Positions 16,214 through 23,561 of a stretch of 43,282 nucleotides of DNA are shown piece after piece (position 1 is the stretch's first letter; the number at the start of each line of letters is the position of its first letter). Below the pieces are notes generated by a model. That model saw only the letters and a list, made by a program, of their open reading frames with translations. It ran no database searches and had not been told where the DNA came from. Both the position numbers and the translations under genes were made by a program. Source of the stretch: Lentisphaeria bacterium (GTDB lineage Bacteria; Verrucomicrobiota; Lentisphaeria; Victivallales; Victivallaceae); contig JAFWBQ010000066.1 of NCBI GenBank assembly GCA_017507125.1, forward strand, positions 1 through 43,282, in the 5' to 3' direction.

Positions 16214-18148
16214 TCACTCGGAAAATGTGGTAAAAAGTTCTTCCAGTCTGGCAAGATACAGAGCGGTGTTTTCATCCCGTTCTCCTGCGTTTTCAGAGAG
16301 GAGCTTTGAGTTGTCCACGACGGCAACTTTGGCTTTGTTGCCTGTGATGTAGTATTCGACTTTGTCACCGACTCTGCCGGGGAGTCCGGCTTTGATAAGA
16401 AGCTCATAGACTGCACTGCGCCGGGAAGTGCCGCTTTCAAGTTTCTTTTTGTAATTGGCTGGAGTGTCGTTCAACGTTTCATTTTTGCAGAGGTCTGCCA
16501 GAGGGACAAGATGATCGGTGATCTCTTCCCGGCAGCGGCTGCGTAGCGTTTCAATTTCCTCAGCTTTGCCGGTAAGTTTCAGGCGGATGATCTCTTTGAC
16601 GACTTTTCTGAAGTAACGCTCCATTCCTCTTGATTTCAGGGCGGCGCCGGTCAGTTTGATTTCACCCTCATGGGTGAGAAGAGCATAATTTTTTGCCTTG
16701 TAAGAGTACATGGCGGGAAATACGGCATCAAGTTCAATTTCAATGCCTTCCGGCAAAGAACTTTGGATTTTTGACTCCAGCTCCTCCGGCTCTGCGTCTT
16801 GGGGCGGCGTGAAATAAACACCGTCGGTATCCATTTCAATGATCTCAGCCCCCTGTTCCGCCAGAAAAGCGGTCAACAGCGCCAGTATTTCACGCCCTTT
16901 CGCAGTCACCTGTGCCGCCAGAGCAAAGTCGTTGAAACTGCCTTGAGCAAATCCCAGATAGCCGTAGAAGGAGTTGATAACGATTTTAAGGGCACTCTGC
17001 AGGGCGTTCCAATGTTCTTTCTCGCTGCCTGAAAGTGTTTTGGCTTTGTCTTTGGCTTCCAGACGTTTCTGCCGGAGTTCCCGGAGCAGTTCGGGAAAGA
17101 GTTTCAACTCATCCCCCGCAGGCGCCATCTCTCCTGCCAGCAATATGGAAGGGTAAAGGGAACGCACATCACAGTGCCAGACGGGGGAAAATATTCCGGA
17201 TTTTTCCGCTTTGCTTGTGGCTCCGGGGAAGAATACCGGCGGTTCCGGCAGGGGCAGACTGTGACCGCGTTCAAGATAGGCACCGGTCAGGAGCAGATCT
17301 ATCTTGCTGCCGTTGCCCCGCAGAGCCACATCCTGAAAGCTGCCGGGGACAAAGTTGGTACAGTAGAAATACGCGGGCGTCAGGAGTGCAGAAAGTTCTC
17401 CGATCTGCAGCACTTTGTTCTCTGTTTTCAATTCAAAGAATTCTGCCGCATATTCAAGGTCGTAGCTTTCCAGCTCTCTTCTTGAAACATCATGAAGCTG
17501 AAGCATCAGAAAAACATCAATAAGATGTCTGCCGAAACACTCAAATCTGGTGTAGCTCAAACGCCTTTCGCCGATGACAACACTGCTTCTTGAAGAGGTG
17601 ACAGGAGCGCCGTTTCTGCCGCAGAGAAGTTTGATCTTGTGTTTGGATGCGGATTTTTTCAGGATCTCCCAGTCATTTCTGAAGAAGTCATATCCTTCAA
17701 TGACATCGGGATCACGCTGCTGCACTGCATCCACAAAATCTCTGATGATTTGGGATTCATCACCTGAAAATTCACAATACCACTTCTCATTATCGGCGCA
17801 GCAGATTTTTTCAATGACACCCTCATTACTTTCAATCAGGAACTGCATCCGGCGCAGTTTGTCAAAGCTCATGCCGCCGAAAAGACGCACGCCTGAGTCG
17901 ATCATGGCGGCGCTGCGTTTCTCTTTGAAATTGCAGACGACTGCACCTTTGGGAATATCGGTGCCGGGCACTTTGAAACGCAGGGGAAGATTCCCTGCAA
18001 GGACCTGCGCTCCCTCAAGCTGTTCCGCCGCGACAAACCAGGGGGTAAAGGGGCGCTCTTCGCACCTGTAACTTTTCCCCTCATGGAAAAAGAGATACAT
18101 TTTCTCTGCGTCTGCTTCCAGCGCAACAACTCCGGGGAGCGTACTCAT
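16214..18148 (-). CDS. polB: Family B DNA polymerase with degenerate 3'-5' exonuclease
   Basis: A 644-residue B-family DNA polymerase. Polymerase motifs are intact: motif A DVRSLYPSI (Asp327), motif B KIVINSFYGYLG (from Lys388) and motif C DTDG (from Asp440). The exonuclease domain looks inactive. Exo I, normally FDIET, reads FLIES (residues 103-107), losing the metal-binding Asp. Exo II reads GYDFFRNDWE (152-161), keeping one Asp. I find no Exo III YxxxD. It is shorter than typical archaeal or E. coli Pol II (about 780). The ATG at 18148 follows the GAGGAG within the end of the cyclophilin gene; the TTG at 18175 is a false extension. It may have a damage-tolerance role. Confidence 0.9.
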   Translation of the reverse strand: MSTLPGVVALEADAEKMYLFFHEGKSYRCEERPFTPWFVAAEQLEGAQVLAGNLPLRFKVPGTDIPKGAVVCNFKEKRSAAMIDSGVRLFGGMSFDKLRRMQFLIESNEGVIEKICCADNEKWYCEFSGDESQIIRDFVDAVQQRDPDVIEGYDFFRNDWEILKKSASKHKIKLLCGRNGAPVTSSRSSVVIGERRLSYTRFECFGRHLIDVFLMLQLHDVSRRELESYDLEYAAEFFELKTENKVLQIGELSALLTPAYFYCTNFVPGSFQDVALRGNGSKIDLLLTGAYLERGHSLPLPEPPVFFPGATSKAEKSGIFSPVWHCDVRSLYPSILLAGEMAPAGDELKLFPELLRELRQKRLEAKDKAKTLSGSEKEHWNALQSALKIVINSFYGYLGFAQGSFNDFALAAQVTAKGREILALLTAFLAEQGAEIIEMDTDGVYFTPPQDAEPEELESKIQSSLPEGIEIELDAVFPAMYSYKAKNYALLTHEGEIKLTGAALKSRGMERYFRKVVKEIIRLKLTGKAEEIETLRSRCREEITDHLVPLADLCKNETLNDTPANYKKKLESGTSRRSAVYELLIKAGLPGRVGDKVEYYITGNKAKVAVVDNSKLLSENAGERDENTALYLARLEELFTTFSE

Positions 18149-18155
18149 TTTTTGA

Positions 18156-18647
18156 TTACTCCTCAATGGCGTCAAGGATCACCACGGGATCAGCGGGAAC
18201 ATCCTGATGGAAGCCGCGGGAAACGGTACGGACTTTGGCGATCTTGTCTACCACATCCATGCCTTCAACGACTTTGCCGAAGACGCAGTAGCCGTAGCCC
18301 TGGGGCGTGGGGGAGCGGAAGTTCAAAAAGTCGTTGTCCACAAGGTTGATGAAGAACTGACTCGTGGCAGAGTCAACGACCTGGGTACGGGCATAGGCAA
18401 GGGAGCCGCGGACATTGGGCAGCTGATTGGCAGCTTCGTTTTTAATGGGGGCACGGGTATCTTTCTCTTTGAAATCCTTGTCCATGCCGCCGCCCTGGAT
18501 CATGAATCCGTCAATGACACGATGGAAAAGGGTGTCCTTGTAGAATCCGGAGTTCACATATTCCAGAAAGTTTTTGCAGCTGACGGGGGCCTCTTCGGTG
18601 TAGAGTTCGATTTTGATATCGCCGAAGTTGGTTTTGAGAGTGACCAT
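18156..18647 (-). CDS. ppiB: Cyclophilin-type peptidyl-prolyl cis-trans isomerase
   Basis: A 163-residue single-domain cyclophilin without a signal peptide, so cytoplasmic. It carries [14 protein letters not shown] (catalytic Arg and the FMIQGG motif), the [10 protein letters not shown] strand and the [17 protein letters not shown] end typical of PpiB. It catalyses proline isomerisation during protein folding. It lies 7 bases upstream of polB and shares its transcript, although the functions are unrelated. Confidence 0.97.
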   Translation of the reverse strand: MVTLKTNFGDIKIELYTEEAPVSCKNFLEYVNSGFYKDTLFHRVIDGFMIQGGGMDKDFKEKDTRAPIKNEAANQLPNVRGSLAYARTQVVDSATSQFFINLVDNDFLNFRSPTPQGYGYCVFGKVVEGMDVVDKIAKVRTVSRGFHQDVPADPVVILDAIEE

Positions 18648-18673
18648 TTTTTTATTCTCCTGTTATTTTTTGC

Positions 18674-19873
18674 TTATTTTACTTTCGTAAGGGGAAAATT
18701 TTCAATTTCATCAAGGGGCAGCAGCATGCCGGCTGCGCCGAGAGTCCCATCTTCTTTCCACGCCCGGATCATGGCGCGGCGCAGAGAGTTATCGGCAGGG
18801 TAATCCGCCGGATCTCCGTCATCGCGCCCGAAGACAAAGTAGAAGCCGTTCCGGGGCGCGGAATGAACGGGGAAGGCAAGCGTCCCTTTCTGGAGCTTGC
18901 TCAAATTTGAGTCGGGCAGATACTTGCGCCATGCCGGGTAAAACACCCATGAAGTACAGCCGAAAGCGGCAAAGGAGAGTTCCGGAAAATATTTCAGGCA
19001 GAATTCCCGTGCCTGAATGAAACTTTCTTTGCATACATCCATGGTCATGCCGCCGCCGCCGGGAATGTGGATAAGAAGCACATTGGCATCTTCAGAAAGA
19101 ACTCTTTCATATTCAGCAAGATCAAGGGTGACTGTTTCCGGGGTGACTGTGCCGGAAACAAGATCTATTTTTCTGCCGGTGATGCAATTGTTTTCCTCTT
19201 TGAGTCCGACGGGAGGAACTGATTCATCATCGTATGCGTGCAGGAGCCCTGTGCTGTCAACGCGCCAATTGCTCCGGCAGAGTCCCACATAGGAGCGGTC
19301 TTTGCGGCTGCGGAAGAGCTCCGGATAATTTGAGGGGACCTGCGTCAGCACAAAATCAAATCTGCCGATCCGGAAACTGGGGGTGTTTTTGTAGTTGAGC
19401 ATAAAGGGGAGCGCTCTGCCCTGAAGTCCCTTTTCTCCGGGGTAATTGATATCCCGGAAGGATAACAGCGGGGTGCAGCGGGACATGGCGCGGTCAGCCA
19501 GTTCCCCGGGGAGTCCGTCAAGCTCCATCCGCAGTTTCAGATGGGGATGGAGTGAAAGCAGGATGATAAGATAGAGGATCCCGGTTTTTTTCCCTGTAAT
19601 ATCAATGTGATCAGGAAAGGTTTTGAAATCAGGAAGTATGCAGAAAAGTCTGTAAAGATGCCATGCAAGGGCCCTTAAAAGCCGATCGCATTTAAGTTCA
19701 GAGGCGTAATCAACACACGCCTGTATCATCTCTTCCGGGAGCTCCGCCAGAACACCGCATTTGCGGATATATTTTTCCTCAAGAAAAAAAGGCGCAAGAG
19801 GCGTTGTCAGAGAGGAGGATCCACTCCCCGTCGTATCAATACCGTTGCGTTCAAGGATCTGGGTTAAAAGCAT
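18674..19873 (-). CDS. Acyltransferase domain protein, GNAT-like fold
   Basis: A 399-residue protein that resembles a group annotated as 'acyltransferase domain-containing', with an N-terminal helical NAT-like domain and a C-terminal GNAT-like domain. Diagnostic stretches are LIHIPGGGGMTMDVC (about residue 268), REFCLKYFPE, FGCTSWVFYP and the PDSNLSKLQ segment. There is no signal peptide. It has its own promoter (19916-19943) and is probably co-transcribed with ppiB-polB. The substrate is unknown. Confidence 0.72.
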   Translation of the reverse strand: MLLTQILERNGIDTTGSGSSSLTTPLAPFFLEEKYIRKCGVLAELPEEMIQACVDYASELKCDRLLRALAWHLYRLFCILPDFKTFPDHIDITGKKTGILYLIILLSLHPHLKLRMELDGLPGELADRAMSRCTPLLSFRDINYPGEKGLQGRALPFMLNYKNTPSFRIGRFDFVLTQVPSNYPELFRSRKDRSYVGLCRSNWRVDSTGLLHAYDDESVPPVGLKEENNCITGRKIDLVSGTVTPETVTLDLAEYERVLSEDANVLLIHIPGGGGMTMDVCKESFIQAREFCLKYFPELSFAAFGCTSWVFYPAWRKYLPDSNLSKLQKGTLAFPVHSAPRNGFYFVFGRDDGDPADYPADNSLRRAMIRAWKEDGTLGAAGMLLPLDEIENFPLTKVK

Positions 19874-19915
19874 GAAAAGTCCTTAATTTTTAGTTTCTGA
19901 AAAAATCTCTCTGTT

Positions 19916-19943
19916 AATATAACTTGATTTGGATTTTTTTCAA
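19916..19943 (-). promoter_or_regulatory. Promoter of acyltransferase-ppiB-polB transcript
   Basis: On the minus strand, TTGAAA (19938-19943), 16 bases and TATATT (19916-19921), with the start codon about 40 bases downstream. Confidence 0.65.
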
Positions 19944-19975
19944 GTACAGCACAAAGGACTTTTTCAGCAAACTTT

Positions 19976-21022
19976 TTACCAGTGGCGTTCTTTCATGCCG
20001 AGAGCTTCAGAGATCCGGTCGCGCACAGGATGCACGGGGTGAGTCGCCGTAACATGACTTTTGACAAATCCCACAGCAATCCCCCGTTCCCTGTCGGCAA
20101 AACCTTCAGCGCCCAGAGCACCGCCCTGTCCGAAAATGGCGGAAGTGTCAGGCGCATAGGGCATCGCCCAGCCCAAACCGAACTTGGCCCATGTGGGCGT
20201 CAGAGGATCGTTCCAGTGACGGCGGACGATGGTTGCATTTTCCACAGTTGAATCCTTAAGGAGTTTCACGCCGTCAACCCCTGTTGTGATACCTGCGTAG
20301 AACTTTGCCAGAGCCGCTGCTGTGGCAATGCCGTTGGCGGAGGGGATGAAGTTGTGACGGATCTTCTCATCCTCAATAAATGTGCGGGGCCAGCTCTCTT
20401 CTTCACCATCGACTTCAACGACTCTTTTGTCAATTTCCGCATCGGTTCCGAAGAAGAAGTCATTTTCAATGCCCAGAGGGGTAAAAAGTTCTTTGCGGAT
20501 GAAATCCTGAAAAAAGATCCCGCTTGCTCTTGAGGCAATTTCACCAATGAGCCAGGCGAAAGTGAGTCCGTGGTAGGAACACTTTTCTCCCGGAGTGTTG
20601 GCAGGGACGGCTTCTGCGATCTTGCGGCACATCAGCTCCCAGTCCCCCATGTCGGAAAGGGAGTCCAGTTCAGGGAGGGCGCTGACGGCGGCGCGGTGGG
20701 TCAATGCGTGCCAGACAAGAGTATCTTCTTTGCCGTTGCATCCGTATTCGGGCCAATAGTCGGCAACGCGGTCATCATAGCGGATCACCTGACGCTCAAC
20801 AAGCATGTGGAATGCAGCTGCCATGACGGGTTTGCCTGAGGAGAAAATGGGGAAAAGGTGTTGCGGCGTGACTTTTACTTTCCGCGCCCGGTCAGCAAAT
20901 CCGGAACAAAGATTGACGGCAAGCTGACCATGGTCGTAGATCGCCAGCTGAAGTCCGCATTCTTCACCTGAAGAGGTGGCGTTATCAAGGATATTTTGAA
21001 GTTTTTCAATATCAAAGTCCAT
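19976..21022 (-). CDS. Serine hydrolase of the beta-lactamase family (second copy)
   Basis: A 348-residue cytoplasmic serine hydrolase of the same superfamily as the protein at 4772. The nucleophile motif is SSGK (residues 61-64), the Tyr motif lies in SYHGLTFAW, and the third motif is GQGGALGAEGF. The two copies share the GFAD...RK and PxYWPEYG-like regions but are clearly diverged. An EstB-type esterase is the likely relative. The start is supported by AAGGGA about 10 bases upstream. It follows the pheA terminator closely and may be expressed by read-through. Confidence 0.88.
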   Translation of the reverse strand: MDFDIEKLQNILDNATSSGEECGLQLAIYDHGQLAVNLCSGFADRARKVKVTPQHLFPIFSSGKPVMAAAFHMLVERQVIRYDDRVADYWPEYGCNGKEDTLVWHALTHRAAVSALPELDSLSDMGDWELMCRKIAEAVPANTPGEKCSYHGLTFAWLIGEIASRASGIFFQDFIRKELFTPLGIENDFFFGTDAEIDKRVVEVDGEEESWPRTFIEDEKIRHNFIPSANGIATAAALAKFYAGITTGVDGVKLLKDSTVENATIVRRHWNDPLTPTWAKFGLGWAMPYAPDTSAIFGQGGALGAEGFADRERGIAVGFVKSHVTATHPVHPVRDRISEALGMKERHW

Positions 21023-21050
21023 AATTTGATTTTCCCTTATAATGACAAAA

Positions 21051-21080
21051 CGGAAATTCCTTTTTGTTGAGGAATTTCCG
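21051..21080 (-). terminator. Hairpin after pheA, probable terminator
   Basis: The 11-base perfect inverted repeat CGGAAATTCCT / AGGAATTTCCG has an 8-base loop. On the minus strand it is followed by TTTTGTC. It separates pheA from the serine hydrolase gene. Confidence 0.7.
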
Positions 21081-21092
21081 CAAAGTTGACGT

Positions 21093-22238
21093 TTATACTA
21101 TTTCCCGGTATCCGCCCAGGAAGACAAAGGTATCTGATCCTGAAGCCAGTCCGTCCAGAAGTCTTATGACCTCCGGCGACCGGGGAGAGGCTTCAAGGTC
21201 GAAGTAAAACATGAATTCAAACTCCCTGCCGGGAATGGGACGGCTTTCCAGTTTGGTCAGGTTGACGCCGATGGTGGCGAACTTTGATATGAGACTGTAA
21301 AGAGCTCCGGGGCGGTGGGCAGTTGAAAGCATCAGGCTGATCCGGTCGGCACCGGGGAAAATCCGCATATTTCTTGAAATACAGATGAAGCGGGTCCTGT
21401 TGGCGGCGCTGTTCTGGATATCCCCTGTCAGGTCGCTGAGTCCGTAGACCTGGGCGCAGTTGGCAGAAGCGATAGCCGCAAGGTCGCTGCGGTCGGATTC
21501 GGCGACCATCTTTGCCGCCATTGCCGTATTGTCAAAAATGGTGATCTTGACACCGGGGTGACGGTTGAGAAATTCGCGGCACTGCAATATGCCCTGCTCG
21601 TGAGAAACGATCTCTTTGACATCTTCAAGTTTCGTTCCCGGTTTGGCGAGCAGATGATGACGGATAGGCATGGAAAGACTGCGGACAATATAGAACTTGT
21701 TGCTCCGCATCAGGTCATAGATAGCGTTGACGCTGCCGGAGGTGCTGTTTTCAATGGGCAAAATACCATATTCGCACAACCCCTGTTCCACTGCCTGGAA
21801 GACGCCGGAAAAGTTCCTGAAATAGATGATATCCGCCTGTTTGAAAAGACGGTCGCATGCCTGCTGGGAGTAGGCGCCTTCAACGCCCTGACATGCCACG
21901 ACGGCACGGGAGGGAAAAAGAGTGTCGATATCAGCCTTGGCTGCGGCTTCAAGTTCGGCGGCAAGTTTGCCGTTGCCTGAAATGAGGTAGCGTTGATAGG
22001 AGCGGCTCAGATCAAACAAGGTTGTGAAAAGGACTCCGGCGCGGTCACCCAGTTCATCGCCCGCGCGTTTGATCATCCGCAGACGCTCCTCCCGTTCCCG
22101 GGAGCTGTCGGTGACAGGTCTATGAGCAGCGATTTTTGCCTTTGCCACATCAGAAGATACTTTCATGCGCTCAACGAAAAGATCGCAGATCTGATCGTCG
22201 ATGAGGTTGATTTTTTTACGGCATTCTTCAAGATTCAT
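21093..22238 (-). CDS. pheA: Chorismate mutase-prephenate dehydratase (P-protein)
   Basis: A bifunctional enzyme of 381 residues that turns chorismate into prephenate and then phenylpyruvate, the committed route to phenylalanine. Chorismate mutase (about 1-90) begins LEECRKKINLIDDQI. Prephenate dehydratase (about 110-290) has QGVEGAYSQQA and LPIENSTSGSV. The C-terminal ACT domain (about 300-380) has HRPGALYSL and LESRP, the phenylalanine-binding motifs, so feedback inhibition is likely. The start overlaps the aroF stop by 4 bases (ATGA), giving tight translational coupling. The operon is probably governed by the attenuator at 23259-23413. Confidence 0.96.
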   Translation of the reverse strand: MNLEECRKKINLIDDQICDLFVERMKVSSDVAKAKIAAHRPVTDSSREREERLRMIKRAGDELGDRAGVLFTTLFDLSRSYQRYLISGNGKLAAELEAAAKADIDTLFPSRAVVACQGVEGAYSQQACDRLFKQADIIYFRNFSGVFQAVEQGLCEYGILPIENSTSGSVNAIYDLMRSNKFYIVRSLSMPIRHHLLAKPGTKLEDVKEIVSHEQGILQCREFLNRHPGVKITIFDNTAMAAKMVAESDRSDLAAIASANCAQVYGLSDLTGDIQNSAANRTRFICISRNMRIFPGADRISLMLSTAHRPGALYSLISKFATIGVNLTKLESRPIPGREFEFMFYFDLEASPRSPEVIRLLDGLASGSDTFVFLGGYREIV

Positions 22239-23236
22239 TGGAGTACACTCCTCAAGGTATTGATTTTTTTCATCATGTTATCGAAACTTCCCGGTGTCAG
22301 GGATTGAGCACCGTCGCACAGAGCGCAGGTGGGATTGTTGTGGACTTCAATAATGAGTCCGTCGGCACCTGCCGCCACAGCCCCCATGGCAAGAGGAGAA
22401 ACATACTTTGCAATGCCGATGGAGTGGCTGGGATCAACGATGATGGGCAGATGACTCAAGGTTTTGATGACTGGGATAGCTGAAATATCAAGAGTGTTGC
22501 GTGTCTGAGGCTCAAAGGTTCTGATACCCCGCTCGCAAAGGATGACCTGATCATTGCCTGAGGACATGATGTATTCTGCACTCATAAGCCACTCCTGATA
22601 GGTATTGGCAAGTCCCCGCTTCAGAAGAATGGGTTTTCTGGTCTTGCCGATCTGCCGCAGAAGTTCGAAGTTCTGCATGTTGCGGGCTCCGATCTGGATC
22701 ACATCCACTTCGGCGAAAAGGTCAAGTTGAGAAAGATCCATGATTTCGGTGACAATGGGGAGTCCTGTTTCCTTTTTGGCTTCAAGGAGCAGTCTGATAC
22801 CTTCACCTCTCAGCCCCTGGAACGCATAGGGACTGGTGCGGGGTTTGAAGGCGCCGCCCCGGAGCATGGAGGCTCCTGAGGCTTTCACTGCTTTGGCAAC
22901 AGTGATGATCTGTTCCTCGGACTCCACAGAGCAGGGACCTGCGATCACTGAAAAGAATCCTCCGCCCAGTTTGGCGTTGCCGACTTTGACAACGGTGTCG
23001 TCGGGGTGGAATTTACGGTTGGCGTCCTTATAGGGTTCCTGGATACGCTTGACATCTTCGATGATATCAAGAGCCTTGAGCATTTCCATATCCACCCTTG
23101 AAGTGTCGCCGACCAAACCGATGACGGTCTGGTTTTTTCCTTCAGACAAATGAGCCTGAAGACCATGCTGTTCCAGAAATTTACGCAGTGAGTCAACCTG
23201 CGTTGCCCCCGGATTGGGCTTGAGAATGATGACCAT
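22235..23236 (-). CDS. aroF: DAHP synthase, type I-beta with N-terminal regulatory domain
   Basis: 3-Deoxy-D-arabino-heptulosonate 7-phosphate synthase, the entry step of aromatic amino acid synthesis, joining phosphoenolpyruvate and erythrose 4-phosphate. The N-terminal ferredoxin-like regulatory domain (1-70, starting MVIILKPNPGATQ) is typical of Thermotoga-type enzymes. The catalytic barrel has VIAGPCSVES, MLRGGAFKPRTSPYAFQG, ILLKRGL and IVDPSHSIG. Length is 333 residues. AGGAG lies 8 bases upstream of the start. It is the first structural gene behind a Phe/Tyr-rich leader peptide, which supports control by aromatic amino acid supply. Confidence 0.96.
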   Translation of the reverse strand: MVIILKPNPGATQVDSLRKFLEQHGLQAHLSEGKNQTVIGLVGDTSRVDMEMLKALDIIEDVKRIQEPYKDANRKFHPDDTVVKVGNAKLGGGFFSVIAGPCSVESEEQIITVAKAVKASGASMLRGGAFKPRTSPYAFQGLRGEGIRLLLEAKKETGLPIVTEIMDLSQLDLFAEVDVIQIGARNMQNFELLRQIGKTRKPILLKRGLANTYQEWLMSAEYIMSSGNDQVILCERGIRTFEPQTRNTLDISAIPVIKTLSHLPIIVDPSHSIGIAKYVSPLAMGAVAAGADGLIIEVHNNPTCALCDGAQSLTPGSFDNMMKKINTLRSVLQ

Positions 23237-23258
23237 GATTACTCTCTCCTTAAGTCAT

Positions 23259-23294
23259 AAAAAAAGCTCCGTGCGATTTTTCTTCGCGCGGAGC
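23259..23294 (-). terminator. Attenuator terminator upstream of aroF
   Basis: On the minus strand, GCTCCG (23289-23294) pairs with CGGAGC (23266-23271). Four more pairs (GCGA/TCGC) form inside after a single mismatch. Seven T follow at 23259-23265. The hairpin lies between the leader peptide and the aroF ribosome site, as required for attenuation. Confidence 0.88.
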
Positions 23295-23360
23295 CGTGAT
23301 CTTGAAACTGCCATTCATCATTATTGACGAAAACTTACAGCACATAAAGACCGGCTCCGC
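23288..23360 (-). promoter_or_regulatory. Predicted antiterminator of the aromatic attenuator
   Basis: The nine bases GCGGAGCCG at 23352-23360 (minus strand, leader codons 18-21) are perfectly complementary to CGGCTCCGC at 23288-23296, which contains the 5' arm of the terminator. The two structures exclude each other. A ribosome paused on the upstream Phe/Tyr codons would leave the first arm free to pair, which would prevent termination. The mechanism is inferred; the complementarity is seen directly. Confidence 0.8.
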
Positions 23361-23413
23361 TTACTAAAAGCAAAACCAGTAAAATAATAGTTGCTGTAAT
23401 AAAACTTGTTCAT
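23321..23413 (-). CDS. Phe/Tyr-rich leader peptide of the aroF-pheA operon
   Basis: A 30-codon open frame from ATG 23413 to TAA 23321, behind GAGGA (23421-23425) at 7 bases. Between residues 4 and 16, eight of thirteen residues are aromatic: Phe at 4, 11, 14 and 16, and Tyr at 5, 6, 9 and 10. There is one more Phe at 28 and no Trp. The second half is Ser/Arg-rich and overlaps the antiterminator arm. This is the composition of a pheL-type regulatory peptide, here with Tyr codons as well. It lies between a promoter and the operon's only intrinsic terminator. It is too short for ordinary gene callers and probably has no function as a protein. Confidence 0.85.
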   Translation of the reverse strand: MNKFYYSNYYFTGFAFSKRSRSLCAVSFRQ

Positions 23414-23445
23414 CAATAAATCCTCAGAATTTTTCTGTTTGTCTT

Positions 23446-23473
23446 AATATAGCACTGAGAAAAAATTTTTCAA
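23446..23473 (-). promoter_or_regulatory. aroF-pheA promoter
   Basis: On the minus strand, TTGAAA (23468-23473), 16 bases and TATATT (23446-23451). The predicted transcript starts about 20-25 bases before the leader peptide ATG. Confidence 0.72.
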
Positions 23474-23561
23474 GTCCGGAAATGAGAAAAAATAAACTTT
23501 TTTTCGACTTTCCCTTTCCGGAATATGACCGGTCAGGGAAAATCGATAAAAATGAAGATCA

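Noticed and set aside
23509..23541. TTTCCCT/AGGGAAA hairpin after the large hydrolase gene
   Set aside because: It has a plausible stem but an A-rich, not T-rich, tail on the gene's strand, so I did not list it as a terminator.
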